Assembly: GCA_038503035.1 (NCBI GenBank)
Contig: JAVSML010020392.1
Coordinates: forward strand, 62,001-126,000
Length of the DNA stretch: 64,000 nucleotides
Source: Crocodylus rhombifer
Lineage: Eukaryota > Chordata > Crocodylia > Crocodylidae
Direction of reading: 5' to 3'
Shown here piece after piece: positions 33,029 through 43,800 of this stretch (position 1 is its first letter; each line of letters begins with the position of its first letter). A model generated the notes under the pieces. The model did no database searches, had not been told where the DNA came from, and saw only the letters and a program-made list of their open reading frames with translations. Made by a program: the position numbers and the translations under genes.

Positions 33029-33935
33029 TGTCTGTCATTAGTGTAACCTGGGTGGTACTCCAAGATGTCCCCCCCCCCCCTATTGAAGGGATCAGAGCAG
33101 GTACACAAGCACTGTGGGAGGTGTAGGGACCCTCCTTCCCCTACAGAGGAGAGCCAGACCACCAATGGGGACTTAACCATATACCTTATAATGAGAAAAT
33201 AGTGGGAACATAACATGTATAAACCAGGGGGTATAGGGGACACTACAATGCCCCAAGGGGGCAGGATTCAATAAAGGTTAGGCACTTACAATCATACACA
33301 TATTCCTCCAGTTGACAAAAGACAGGTTAACAAAATATAAAACACGAACAGCAGAACAAACAATACTGTTGGGCGAAATATAAAATGCACAAAATACAAA
33401 ATGTCAAATAACAAGGAATATAGGGCCTAGGTACCTGGAGTGGGGGAAAGAGGGAAAACACAATGATCCCTTTTTCCACTGCAACAAGAATTTCCCCCTA
33501 TGACTTCACTCACCCCAGCTAGAACTTGAACTCAGGTCTCCCACATACTGGGCAGAAACTCTACCACACAGCCACTACTGCTAATACTAGCCTATGCTGC
33601 TAGGGGTTTTGACCTTCCAGGAGCCTTTGCCTCCCATCAAGCTTCCTGGCCTCTCGCTGGAGCTGGGGAACCTCTTCTGCTGGCTGCAGCCTCTCATAGA
33701 GGGATCCTGGAGCCCAGCAGGGAGCCTCTCCTCACGGTCCCTCGCTGCTCTCTCGAGTCAGCTGCACTGCCCCTTTTATCCCCCTCCAGGTGACCCAAGG
33801 GGCCAATCAGGGGACACGGAGGATGAGTCTCTGGGGCCTGATTGATGAGAAAAGAGAATCCCAAGCTCTCCAATCATCTTTTCCACTTTCAAAACCTCTG
33901 GGCTAAATCACTACCAGCTAGCTCATCACATCAGC
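33029..33935 (-). other. Unassigned segment, promoter-like on the minus strand
   Basis: Read on the minus strand, it holds CTGATTGGCC (inverted CCAAT, about 33805), then GGGGGATAAAAGGGG, a TATA-like motif (about 33774-33788), a GC-rich stretch, a tRNA-like stretch (33512-33582), then an AT-rich region. It begins TGTCTG and ends ATCACA on the plus strand, which resembles LTR edges. But flanks TTTTA and TCAGC do not match, so an LTR is not established. A C10 run lies at 33068. Confidence 0.35.
33512..33582 (-). repeat. tRNA-like sequence (SINE head or tRNA pseudogene)
   Basis: On the minus strand the order GTGGCTGTGTGGTAGAGTT (A-box-like), CTGCCCAGTATGTGGGAG (anticodon-arm-like) and GAGTTCAAGTTCTAGC (B-box-like, cf. 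GTTCRANNC) has the spacing of a tRNA gene. It resembles tRNA-Gly most, from memory. No acceptor stem closes, so it is not a functional tRNA. Confidence 0.5.
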
Positions 33936-35190
33936 CATATTGTCTGTGCTTCTGCCTTTTAAATATAAATGCTATAGATAACTATAGAGGGTGCAGAAAA
34001 GATGCCAAAACAGAGGCTTTGACTTCTCCAGGATTAGCACATTAACTAACATGTAACTTGTATTCTTTTTTCTTTCCTTTCAGTTTTGTTCAGTAGGTCT
34101 GAGAACATGGTGGCTAATATTGGTGAACATACTTACGGAGCATCAGCAGAGAGGTGCACAGCAGAGAGGAAAACAACAGACAGGAGTACATTACAGTAGG
34201 TTACCCTTGAGAACAAAGCCTGCAAGTGATCCCAGTTCTTGTGCTGGCACTTGTACAGGACTTGGTTATGAACCTTGTGAAAATGGACTGGGTTGTTAAT
34301 TTGTCATAGTGAGTTTTACACGAGCAAGAAGATGCTTATATCTGCTTGGCTATGAAGGAGAACTTTTTGAAGTCTCCAGATTTCATCAAGCAGTCTAGAA
34401 TGGGCTTTTCAAATTTACGAGCTGTTTTAGGGATGGGAAGTTCTATTCATAGCCCTAGAAACTTAATTCCTCTATTTGCAAGGAGAAAGGATTCAGTATT
34501 ACCAAGCAATAATGCAATTTCCCCACCCAGCTTCAGCAGAGTTCCGGGAAAACCTGCCCCATGGTGAAACTTAGTTTTCTTGGCATCTCTGAAGAGGCTG
34601 CAAGTGCGAGGTGTTACCTCAAACTCAGGACTGTTTGGTTTTTTAGAGACATAAGGCTATAGCCCATCTATGATGAGGACCTTTTTCTGCAAGCTTACAC
34701 TCAGAATGAGGGAGTTACAATTCCCTTAATGATTACCATATTTGCACACTAAATTAAGATACAGCTACATTCCCCAATGGGTAAATCCAGAGGGGGTTCA
34801 GTGCCGCTCTCAGACTTTCTATTTGGACCATGCTGTGGCAGCAGAAGCTTGAGATAATTTTAAGTCTCCAAATTCCACCCCCTTCCCTTTCATGCTCAAT
34901 AGCATGTCCCTTGCCCTCTCATTCCCCCTCTTTCTTCCTCCAGGGATAGGGTAATATGGGAGCAGGGGTGCAGCTACTCCTGCGGTACCAGTGGCTTCTC
35001 CTGTACCCTCCTTTACAAAATTCTGGATCTACCCATGCCACCCACCAAGTCAGATTACTAATAAAAAGGCAAAAGATAGGTCTATAGCACAACTTTTTAT
35101 TGCTTATAACCCAAAATACAAGAATAAACACTTCTCTCAGTGTCTGTCTAGCTACCCAAAACAGCAGATTCTCATCTATACTGGCTGGGG
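33936..35190. other. Unassigned non-coding sequence
   Basis: No gene was seen. A GC-rich patch near 34955-35050 may be part of a small repeat, but I could not find its ends. Confidence 0.4.
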
Positions 35191-35269
35191 AGATTCATAG
35201 AATCATAGAAGTAGGGTCAGAAGGGGCTTTGTAGATCTTCAAGTCCGATCCCCCGCCTGGGCGGGAGAA

Positions 35270-38060
35270 AAACTGGACTCAAATGAGTCCAGCCAGGTAG
35301 GCATCAAGCCTCTTCTTAAAGACCCCCAGGGTAGGAGCCAGCACCACTTCCCTTGGAAGTTGGTTCCAGATCCTACCCGCCCTAACCGTGAAGTAGTTCT
35401 TGCAGATGTCTAATCTAAACCTACTCTCCAATAATTTGTGTCCATTATTCCTTGTTATGCCAGGGGGCGCTAGGGGAAACAGTGTCTTCCCCAAACCCTT
35501 CTGGTCCCCCCTAGTGAGTTTATACACATTCATCAGGTCCCCCCTCAGCCTTCTCTTGTGAAGGCTGAACAGGTTTAGGTCCCACAGTCTTTCATTGTAG
35601 GGTCTGCCCTGTTGTCCCCGGATCATGCGGGTGGCCCTCCTCTGGACCCTTTCAATGTTGTCCACATCCCTCCTGAAGCGGGGCGCGCAGAACTGGATGC
35701 AGTACTCCAGCTGTGGCCTGACCAGCGTCGCATAGAGGGGGAGGATCACCTCTTTGGCCCTACTTGAGATGCACCTGTGGATGCATGACAAGGTGCGGTT
35801 GGCCCTGCCAACCGTGACCTCGCATTGTCAGCCCATGTTCATCTTGGAGTCAGTAATGACTCGAAGATCCCTTTCTGCCTCCATGCTCTCAAGAAGGGAG
35901 TTTCCCATTCTATAAGTGTGCTGCTGGTTTCTACTGCCTAAGTGCAGCACCCTGCACTTGTCAGTATTGAAACACATCCTGTTTATGTTAGCCCACTCCT
36001 GTAACCTATCCAGATCTTGCTGCAATCTTTCCCTCCCTACTAGTGTGCTCACCTCACCCCAAATTTTGGTATCATCAGCGTATTTAAACAGGTTGCTTTT
36101 CACCCCATTGTCCAAATCACTGATGAAGAAATTGAACAGCACAGGCCCAAGGACCGAGCCCTGGGGGACTCCGCTGCCCACTTCACCCCAGGTTGAATAT
36201 GACCCGTCCACCACCACCCTCTGAGTACAACTCTTCAGCCAATCTGCAATCCATCTGACTGTAGATGCCACAGTTGCCTAGTTTTTTAATGAGGATGGGG
36301 TGGAAGATGGTGTCAAAGGCCTTGCTGAAGTCTAGAAAGACTACGTCCACAGTGACACCTGCATCCAATGCTTTTGTGACTTGATCATAAAAAGCAATCA
36401 GGTTGGTCTGACATGACCTGTCCCTAATAAAACCGTGCTGGTTGCCCTTGAGCATCATCCCTGAAGCCGGCCCACCGCAGATGTGCTCCTTGAGGATCTT
36501 CTCAAAGAGTTTCCCTAGGATTGAGGTAAGACTGACAGGCCTATAGTTGCCTGGGTCCTCTCTCTTCCCTGTTTTGAAGATGGGGATCACGTTAGCTATC
36601 TTCCAATCATCTGGCACCTGGCCCGAGCACCATGAGCGCTCGTAAAGCCGTGCCAAGCACCTTGCAATAACCCCGCTAGCTCCCTCAACACCCTGGGGTG
36701 GAGAGCATCTGGACCCGCTGACTTGAACACGTCCAGCCCCTCCACAAGCTCTCTAACCCGGTCCTCCCCAACCTGAGGTCTGGAAGCGTTCCCCTCGAGT
36801 CCGTCTGGCATCACAGCGGGGAAGTCCCGGTCCCTGCACAAGAAAATGGAGGTGAAGAATTGGTTAAAGAGTTTCACTTTTTCCTCTGGCGCAACCACCA
36901 GATTGCCCAGCGTACTTTGCAGGGACCCCACATTACCCGGGGCCTTCTTCATCCTCCCTATATATTTGAAAAAGGACTTTTTATTATCCTTGATCTTGGA
37001 CGTTAGTCCTAGCTCTATGTCCGCCTTAGCTTTCCTGACAGCCCCCCTACAGGCCCGAGCAGAGGAGGTATACTCCTCTTTGGAGATAGCACCCCCCGTT
37101 CCACCAGATGTACGCCACCTTTTTGGCAGTCAGGCATTCCCAGATGCCCTTGGTGAGCCAGGGGGGCTTTCGGGCACTCTTGCCCCCCTTGCTTCTTGTT
37201 GGGATGGACACCCCTTGGGCCCTGAGTATCGTTTCCTTAAGGAACGACCACTTGCCCTGGACACTGAGTTCCCCTGCCCTCAAGGACCCCAGCGCCTCTC
37301 CCACTAGTCTCCTCAACTTGTTGAAGTTGGCCCTCCTAAAGTCTAGGGCTACTGTCTTGCTGCAGGCCCTTGACACCCTGCGCTGGATGGTGAATTCCAG
37401 CAAGCGATGATCGCTATTGCCCAGGTGGTCAAGAATCTGGAGGCCCCTTACCAGGTCATCACCTGTGGCCAGGACCAGGTCCAACAGGGCATTTCCTCTG
37501 GTGGGACCATGCACCTCCTGAATTAAGTGGAGGTCCTGTATCTTGGCCAGGAACCTCCTGGAATGGTTCGTCCTGGCTGACTGTTCCTCCCAGCAGATGT
37601 CCAGGTAATTAAAATCACCCATGACAACTACATCCCTTGCCTTAAGTGCCTCTGCAAGCTGGCCCAAAAATTCCCGGTCCAGCTCCTCCCCTTGGTTGGG
37701 GGGTCTGTAGTAGACCCCCACCATCAAATCGCTCTCCCCACGGCCCCCTTGAATCTTGACCCAGAGCACTTCAGCTTGCCCTTCCTCTGAACCCATTCTG
37801 CTGGCAGAGGATATGTAGTGCTCCTTGACATACAACGCCACACCCCCACCTTTCCTTTCTTCTCTATCCCGCCTGTAAAGCCTATAGCCCCTAATGCTAA
37901 CTGCCCAGTCGTGAGACGAATCTCACCACGTTTCTGTTAGCTCTATGACATCTGGATTTGAACTAGCTATTCTGAGGAAGAGTTCCTCCTGTTTATTCCC
38001 CATGCTGTGAGCATTGGTATATAGGCATTTAAGGCCTTGCAAGACCGTGTGTGCCACCCC
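35270..38060 (-). pseudogene. CR1 ORF2, broken, copy C
   Basis: The endonuclease start is frame-shifted near 38000 (the frame reads CKALNAYIPMLTAWG over the usual CLYTNAHSMG region). It then continues in one long frame 37841-37047: YRPPNQGEELDREF, VVMGDFNYLDICWEEQ, GNSDHRLLEF and RKPPWLTKGIWECL. A stop/frame change near 37050 leads to the linker. Reverse transcriptase pieces are LHPRVLRELAG (about 36695), NYRPVSLTSILGKLFEKI, FLDFSKAFDTIFH (motif A, about 36310), GVPQGSVLGPVLF, and YADDTKIWG (motif C, about 36079). The C-terminal part (35791-35279) is intact, ending FKKRLDAYLAGLI and a stop inside the hairpin. Catalytic residues are visible, but at least four frame breaks separate them. Confidence 0.95.
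35273..35292 (-). other. CR1 terminal RNA hairpin, copy C
   Basis: CTGGACTC, a 4-base loop and GAGTCCAG form a perfect 8-bp stem. On the minus strand the ORF2 stop lies at the loop/3'-stem junction, as in copies A and D. Confidence 0.8.
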
Positions 38061-38169
38061 TGATTAGGGGGACTGTCTGGATCCCCGTTCCGTACCTTAG
38101 CACTCCTTGCCTTTGTCACCTGTCTTGCTCGGATGGTGCCTCCTTGTCTTCCTGCGGCCCCCTCCCCTG

Positions 38170-39236
38170 GCGAGGCTAGTTTAAAGCTTGCCATAGGAGA
38201 TCAGCCAACCTGGAAGAGAAGACACGCTTGCCTTTAGGAGAGAGATGAAGCCCATCCCACCCCAGCAAGTCCCCTGCCCGAAAGCATGGGTCATTATCAA
38301 GGAACCCAAGGCCTGCCTGGCAGCACCAACTGCGTAAGCACTGGTTGACCTTGCCAATGCAGGCCTCGTGTCACCATCCCCGCCTACTCACCAGAAGAAG
38401 AGAGGAAAATACCACCTGCGCCCCCGTCTCCTTCAGCTTGTTTCCCAGAGCCTTGAAATCCTTCATAATGCAGTCAGGGTTGCCCCTGGCTGCGTCATTC
38501 ATACCCACATGGATGACAACCATGGGGTACTGGTCTGCAGGTCAGATGTAGGCCAGGATCCTTTCCGTGATGTCCCTGACCTGAGCCCCAGGCATGAAGC
38601 AGACCTGTCGTGTCAAGGGGTCAGGCTGGCAAATGGGACCTTCCAGTCCTCGTAGGATGGAGTCTCCGATGACGAGGACCCGGCATTTCTTCCTCCTGGT
38701 GTTCGCTCTCCACACATTCCCTGTCATGTGGGGAGTGGCATCGTCCCTGCCGGAGGCAATTCCACTGTCCTCCTCTGTCACAGCTGCCAGGGCATCAAAC
38801 CTGTTCCTCAGCTGAACCTGGGGAGCTTCCACTGCTCTAGGCCTAACAGCTCTGGATTTGGGCACCTTCTTCCACTCCTGCGTTGGATGCGTCTCCTGTG
38901 GGGGCTGTACAGTGGGCAACTGGGCCTGCAGAGAACAGAAATAGGCATCAATTTCGTCCTCTGCATCCCTGATCCCCCTCAGCCTGCTCACTGCAGACTG
39001 GAGCTAACTTACCTGCACCTCCAGGGCCCTAAATCGTGCACAGGAGGGACAGGCAAGGAGACCTCCAGGCCCCATCCCCCCCAGGACCCCACTGAGCCCC
39101 CTTCACAGACAGGGGGGCAAGGGGCCACTGACCCCACCATGAGCTCCGTCTGGGTGGAGGCCTCAGAAGACCCCACAGTAGGTGGCAGCACCAGGGCAGG
39201 GCCCCTGGCAGCTGCGCTCTGTGTCTGCATCACCAT
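38170..39236 (-). pseudogene. CR1 ORF1 (coiled coil + SGNH esterase), broken, copy C
   Basis: The N-terminal frame (39236-39009) starts MVMQTQSAAARG and includes VGSSEASTQTEL. The next frame (38991-38542) opens with SRLRGIRDAEDEIDAYF, a likely coiled coil. It reaches the esterase serine motif VLVIGDSILRGLE, with GDS at about 38661-38669, then AQVRDITERILAYI. A frame change precedes the Asp-His motif LLGWDGLHLSPKGKRVFSSR, encoded at about 38272-38210. Both halves of the SGNH catalytic set are readable but not in one frame. An extra stop lies near 39003. Confidence 0.88.
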
Positions 39237-39454
39237 GCCTGCAGAGGTGCGCCCACTGCTTTGATCCCTGGAGGTGCCGCTCTGTGCAGCTACCTTGTGC
39301 CCGCCTTACATGAACGCCGGTGCAAACGCCAGCGCGCCCTTACAGAGCACGCCTGTTTGCATGCACTGTTCTCACGTGCTGCCTGCGTGTGGCTCGGGAG
39401 CGCGGCTCCCTGTTGGGCGAGCTAAGGAGGGAGGAGGAGGGTGGTATGCAGCAG

Positions 39455-41400
39455 GTCATCTTGAATTTGCTGACATCTCCAAAATTCCACCTCCTACCCT
39501 TCCTCCTTTAGTTCACACTCAAGATTTCTGTGTGGCTTATTTTACTGTTTGGTTTCATTCAAATGTCTTTGTTTCCCTGAGACTTCAGGAATTGAACCAA
39601 ATTTTTTTTCATTCAGACTTGGAAGATGGCAATTACCTGGGATTTGTGTCCTTGTGAAAGTTATCATTCTAGAAGGAAGAATTTAGGGAGGATCTTACCT
39701 CTTTCCCTCACCATCTGGGAATGCTACTTGCCATGTCCTGTTTTTTTGCTGACCAGGCTAGTTGTAACTTCTAAAAAGGTTCACTCTGAAAAAGGCTTTT
39801 GGACCTTTTGCTTTAACCACACTTCAGCAGCTCCACATAAGTCTCTTGAAAATGATCAAGGAAGATAACGGGTCATGTCAATAACAGGTAAATGTCTTTT
39901 TTTCCCTCTGTGGTCCCTGGAAGACTTCTGACTGCCATTGTCATTTCTTTTCTACACACAACACATTTGGGCTTTATCATATTAAGTTAACAAAGACATA
40001 TTACTATCTCAATAAGATGCTAGCTGACTACAGACAACTCAATCTTTATCAAAAGGCAAAACATCAGTTATGATTTTTAACTACTATTAAGTGCTTTCCA
40101 TAAAGCAGTTATTCACACTTAGCCTAACTTAATATTAGTGGCCTTAATTAACAGATTCAATTCTTATTCTACTTTCCCAAGCTACTGCTTATGGCTTAAA
40201 TGTAAGCTGATTTGAATGCTAATAAGGAGATATTATCCATACTTTAGCCTTGTGCTGAATTCACAGCCTACCCCCTGACCATGCCTGCAGCCTACAGCGA
40301 TAATGTTATTTGTAGTAAGTATGTAGAGGACTTTTACACCCTAGAAATTGGATTGAGGCTGCCAATTCATTCTACATAGCCTAAATTAACAGCTATCAAA
40401 TAACTATGTTCAGTTAACAGCATCTTGGGCTTGATTCAAACTGATTATTTGGAGGTGACAGACCCTATAGCCAACTGTTGACCTATTTGAGTTACTCTAT
40501 TCTCTATCATGCTAACAACGAAATAACAGAATAATCCAATCTGTGACTTACTCAATTTGTTACCATGCTCATGTGTGTTATGGGGATTATGTAGAACAAA
40601 CCTACACGTGTTACATATAAAAATATGGTAGAATATTGTCCCAGTGTTTAATATTTGTCTGCAAGTGCTTCACTAATTTATCATTAAAACTGTAATAAAA
40701 TCCAAGAATGCCACATTATCAACAAATAATCATGACAAATGACCTCAGTTCTACTGAAATTTGTTGACTGAATTCCAGACCTATGGTCCATTAACAATGG
40801 CTTAGAGAGAGGAGGGAAACAGCTCTGATGTGCACACACTAATGCAGATCCAATCTACCTATCACATGCAGACAAAGATAATCCTATTAGGGAATGTAGT
40901 AAGTGTGCAAATACACATTTTAGTTACAAGTGGAGGAATTAAGAAAAGATCAGGAGGGACCATTCGTATAAAGGAAAATAAATTTCTGTGTAGAGACTTT
41001 AACACAGTAGGTTCCAAGCAGAGAAGTCTCTCAATGTAATCTTTTAACTCCTTTTCTCCTTTTCAGAAAAAAAGTGTTACATATTCACTATGCAGTTGAG
41101 TCTCAGCCTCTGCTCAGGGGCATAGAAAATGTGGGGGTGATCAGTGATGCGGTTGTAGCTCTTTGGTGGTTAGCCATTCAACCCCACTGTAAGCTGAAGA
41201 ATCAGGGGTCACATTAAGTCTCCTCACGGACCTCTTGCCAGTGAAGAATTAGAAGTAATGGAGCTTGGCTTTATCATGCACCCTCTCCTTCCTCTTCCTC
41301 CCTGGATATACTTCCAGTATGACCTTTTCTTGCTCTTTTAGGGATGGAGCTTCTGGTGATGGAAGTGTCAAAGCCAGCAGCAGAGTGGTACAGGAGATAG
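39455..41400. other. Unassigned AT-rich sequence
   Basis: No gene was seen. Small open frames (39626-39868, 40830-41039) have no domains. The stretch appears to be unique sequence between CR1 copy C and the composite region at 41.4 kb. Confidence 0.45.
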
Positions 41401-41405
41401 TAGAT

Positions 41406-42748
41406 CAGATGTAGGCAATTATTTTGGCTAGAGGGCCACTTAATGAGTTTTGGTGTGCTGTCAAGGGCTGCAAGGGTAGTCTCACTCTTGATGAGTGCCC
41501 TGATCCCTGGTTGCCATCTTGGGACCAGAAGCCCCACCCTAAGGCCCTGACCTTTGCCACCAGAAGTCCCTCCCCTTGCCCCCAGAAGTACTTCCTGGGG
41601 GGGTTGCTATCTTGGAACTGGAAAAAATACCAATCATATGCTAAAAGTCAAACACCTACTATAACACATTTTAATTTTATTAAAAAAAATGTTTTGTCCT
41701 GATCTATGTGTGTTTGCATACTGTATATAGAGGTGATTGAATAATAGGTCAAAATAAAGTCTTACTCTTATATATTGTATGTGGGGAAATGTGTGTGGTG
41801 GGACCCATTTGTAAACATCAAAGGCCAGTCCCCATCCACAGCCACCTGGCCCTACCAGTGCCCTCACTCCTGACCCACAGTGCCCTGGCCTTGTTGGTGC
41901 CCTTCACTCCCAAACCACAGACCCCTGACTCTGCTGGTGCCCTCACTCCTGACCCACAGTCCTCTGCCTCTCTGGGTCATGCTGGCGCCCCTCACTCCTA
42001 ACCCACAGCCCCTTGCCCTCCCTGCCCTGCCAGAGGGGGCCACCATCTGCTCCGTCTCTCTCAGGCCAGAGCACAGTGGCTGCAGCAGCTTTGGCTCATA
42101 CAAGCAGCAGCGAAGCAAGTCCATCCCTGGTATGATCTGGAGGGAGGAGGAGGGGAGGCCTGTGGCAACCCCCTGCCCTGGGCTGGGGTCACACACAACA
42201 CCAGGCAGCCTGGTTATGGCCCCACCTGCCTCCCAAGCAGCGTCTCCCAGCTGCCCCTGGTACCACTGGCCCAGCTACACAGCTCTCTGTTGCCCCCAAA
42301 GGACCCCCCTGCCTCCTTCCCCTGGTGGAGGGGCAGGCACCTCCCCCCACCCTGACACAGCCTTAGTGCCTGGCCACCTTCCCCCCATTGCTGGTAGGAA
42401 CCTGCCCCCCACTCTCATACACCCATCCCTTCCACACACCCCAGCCCCCACACACAGAGTCTCCAAGCCCTGGCCCTCAAACGCCCATTTCCCATACACT
42501 TATCTGCATCTAGCTGCTAGGGTTGCTTCCATGACCCTACCTTGCTACATGCTGGTCATGTGTGTGTGCGCACATAGATGCACGTGTGCCTACTGCCTCC
42601 AATTGCCCTAAGAAGCTCATTGCAGCCTGGGATGTTGCCAGCCTGCAAAGGGAAACCCATGCTTTTTCTGGGACTTGCTCAAGACCCTTTCAAATATTCA
42701 CGTGCTCCACTTTTGAATTGTAACCCACAGATTGAGAAATACTGGTGT
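41406..42748. mobile_element. Composite DNA-transposon region
   Basis: The left edge CAGATGTAGGCAATTATTTT with GGCTAGAGGGCCACTTAA resembles one hAT-type terminus. The right edge, in reverse CCAGTATTTCTCAATCTGTG followed by GGTTACAATTC, resembles a different hAT-type terminus. The ends do not pair, so at least two elements are joined or nested. The middle is GC-rich, and its long open frames (such as 41880-42611) are low-complexity and not credible genes. Confidence 0.5.
41853..42022. repeat. Short minisatellite (~42-bp unit, about 4 copies)
   Basis: The unit GCTGGTGCCCTCACTCCTGA followed by CCCACAG and a variable C-rich end recurs at about 41853, 41892, 41933 and 41980. A related CTGGTGCCTCTCAC motif is found in the element at 8345-8898 (8430 and 8475). 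Confidence 0.7.
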
Positions 42749-43440
42749 AGGGTATGTTGGGGATGTGAGTGTGTGTATATATGGGGGAGTTCAGGTGGGG
42801 GTGTAGGCAGGACATGGGTGTGTGTGGTTTGTGGGATGTGAGGGAAGGTGAGGTGTGGGGACCCTCTGCACCTACCCCACCATGGTGCACAGGTGCCGCT
42901 ACCAGTAGTAGCAACAGCAGGTGGCGGGCCCTCAGGGTACTCATAGCCCATGCAGATGCAGCTGCCCAGTGGCATGTGGCTCCAGCAAGTTCCAGTAACT
43001 GCACATGGTGGCAAGGAGCAGAGCTGGGCTGGCCTGCTTCTGTTACAGAAGGCTCCTGGCAGCTCATGTGCAGCACCTGGGACTTGTGCACCAGCTGGGG
43101 GGAGCCCTGAAAGATAGAGCCTGTGGTCTGGCCCCGCTCCCAGCCACCATCTGCAGCTGGGAAGCACACTGGGGACTCCCCTGCCCTCAGGCTCAGTGAC
43201 TGATGCCTCCTGGATCTGGTGGGGCACCCGGGGTCCCCCCACAGCCTATCGCATGCTCAGTGGTGGACCCAGAAGTAGACTGGAAGTATTTCTGATCCAC
43301 TTTTGAGTTCACCACCAAGCACATAGGGGACCTCACCCTGGTTCCTGTGGGATACTCCATCCACCCCACCATCTCAATGTTCATGAGCCACACCTGGTAC
43401 CTCAAGGTATGTAGAAAAACATATAAAGCCGTGTCTATGG
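42749..43440. other. GC-rich unassigned sequence
   Basis: Probably the interior of the element whose right end lies at 43598. Open frames on both strands overlap in several frames and show no domain. A GTGTGTG-rich patch is at about 42768-42840. Confidence 0.4.
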
Positions 43441-43598
43441 CAGAATCACTGATTCTCCAAATCAGAAGAAAATTTTCAGATTCAGATTTGGCCGAATTAA
43501 ATCAGGACAGTGATCCAAATCAGTGAATTGCATGACTGTTCCCTGAATCGAGCCGAATCCTAATTTATGTCAAATACAGCCCGCTTCACACACCCCTA
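43441..43598. mobile_element. Right end of a hAT-like element (TAGGGGTGTGTG terminus)
   Basis: The reverse complement begins TAGGGGTGTGTGAAGCGGG and continues with multiple GATTCGG/AATCAG/TCAGATT motifs, the sub-terminal pattern of a hAT family. The left end was not found with confidence. The terminus TAGGGGTG is shared with 15436. Confidence 0.55.
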
Positions 43599-43724
43599 AT
43601 GTTTATGCTGGCACAGACTCCCCTACATAGGGACAACTCTCCAGGGGAAAGTTAGGTTTGAGCAGCTTCTACTGAACTTGCTGGACCAAATCCATCCATG
43701 CTGTATATGTCTCCCTGAATTAAG

Positions 43725-43800
43725 GCCTAGATCCTTAAAGATATTTCAATATCTAAGTCCCACTGATTTCAGTGGGAGATAGGTCATTTTGAGGATCTGA
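43725..43800. repeat. Small foldback repeat (GATCCTTAAA...TTTTGAGGATC)
   Basis: An outer pair GATCCTTAAA/TTTTGAGGATC and an inner pair TCCCACTGA/TCAGTGGGA centred on TT give a 76-bp imperfect hairpin. From memory, similar sequences ('cactgatttcagtggga') are very frequent in reptile and bird DNA. Family name unknown. Confidence 0.6.

Larger units (their letters stand above)
35192..39450 (-). mobile_element. CR1 LINE copy C, nearly full length
   Basis: On the minus strand this ~4.25-kb copy has a 5' region (about 39450-39240, matching copy B at AGGGAGCCGCGCTCCC), ORF1 with coiled coil and esterase, and ORF2 with endonuclease and reverse transcriptase. It ends with a hairpin at 35273-35292 and an ATTCTATGATTCTATG-type tail at 35192-35210. 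Length and content are close to a complete CR1, so it is the best template here for the family. Frameshifts and stops show it cannot move on its own. The precise 5' end is uncertain because only copy B is available for comparison. Confidence 0.95.

Noticed and set aside
33029..33935. Definite LTR call
   Set aside because: The edges look LTR-like but the flanks do not match and no second copy is present in the window.
41880..42611. 243-codon plus-strand open frame
   Set aside because: It is built largely on a minisatellite and C-rich repeats, with an overlapping minus-strand frame and no domain or splice context.
42679..43242. 187-codon minus-strand open frame
   Set aside because: GC-rich repeat interior, open in several frames, no recognisable domain.
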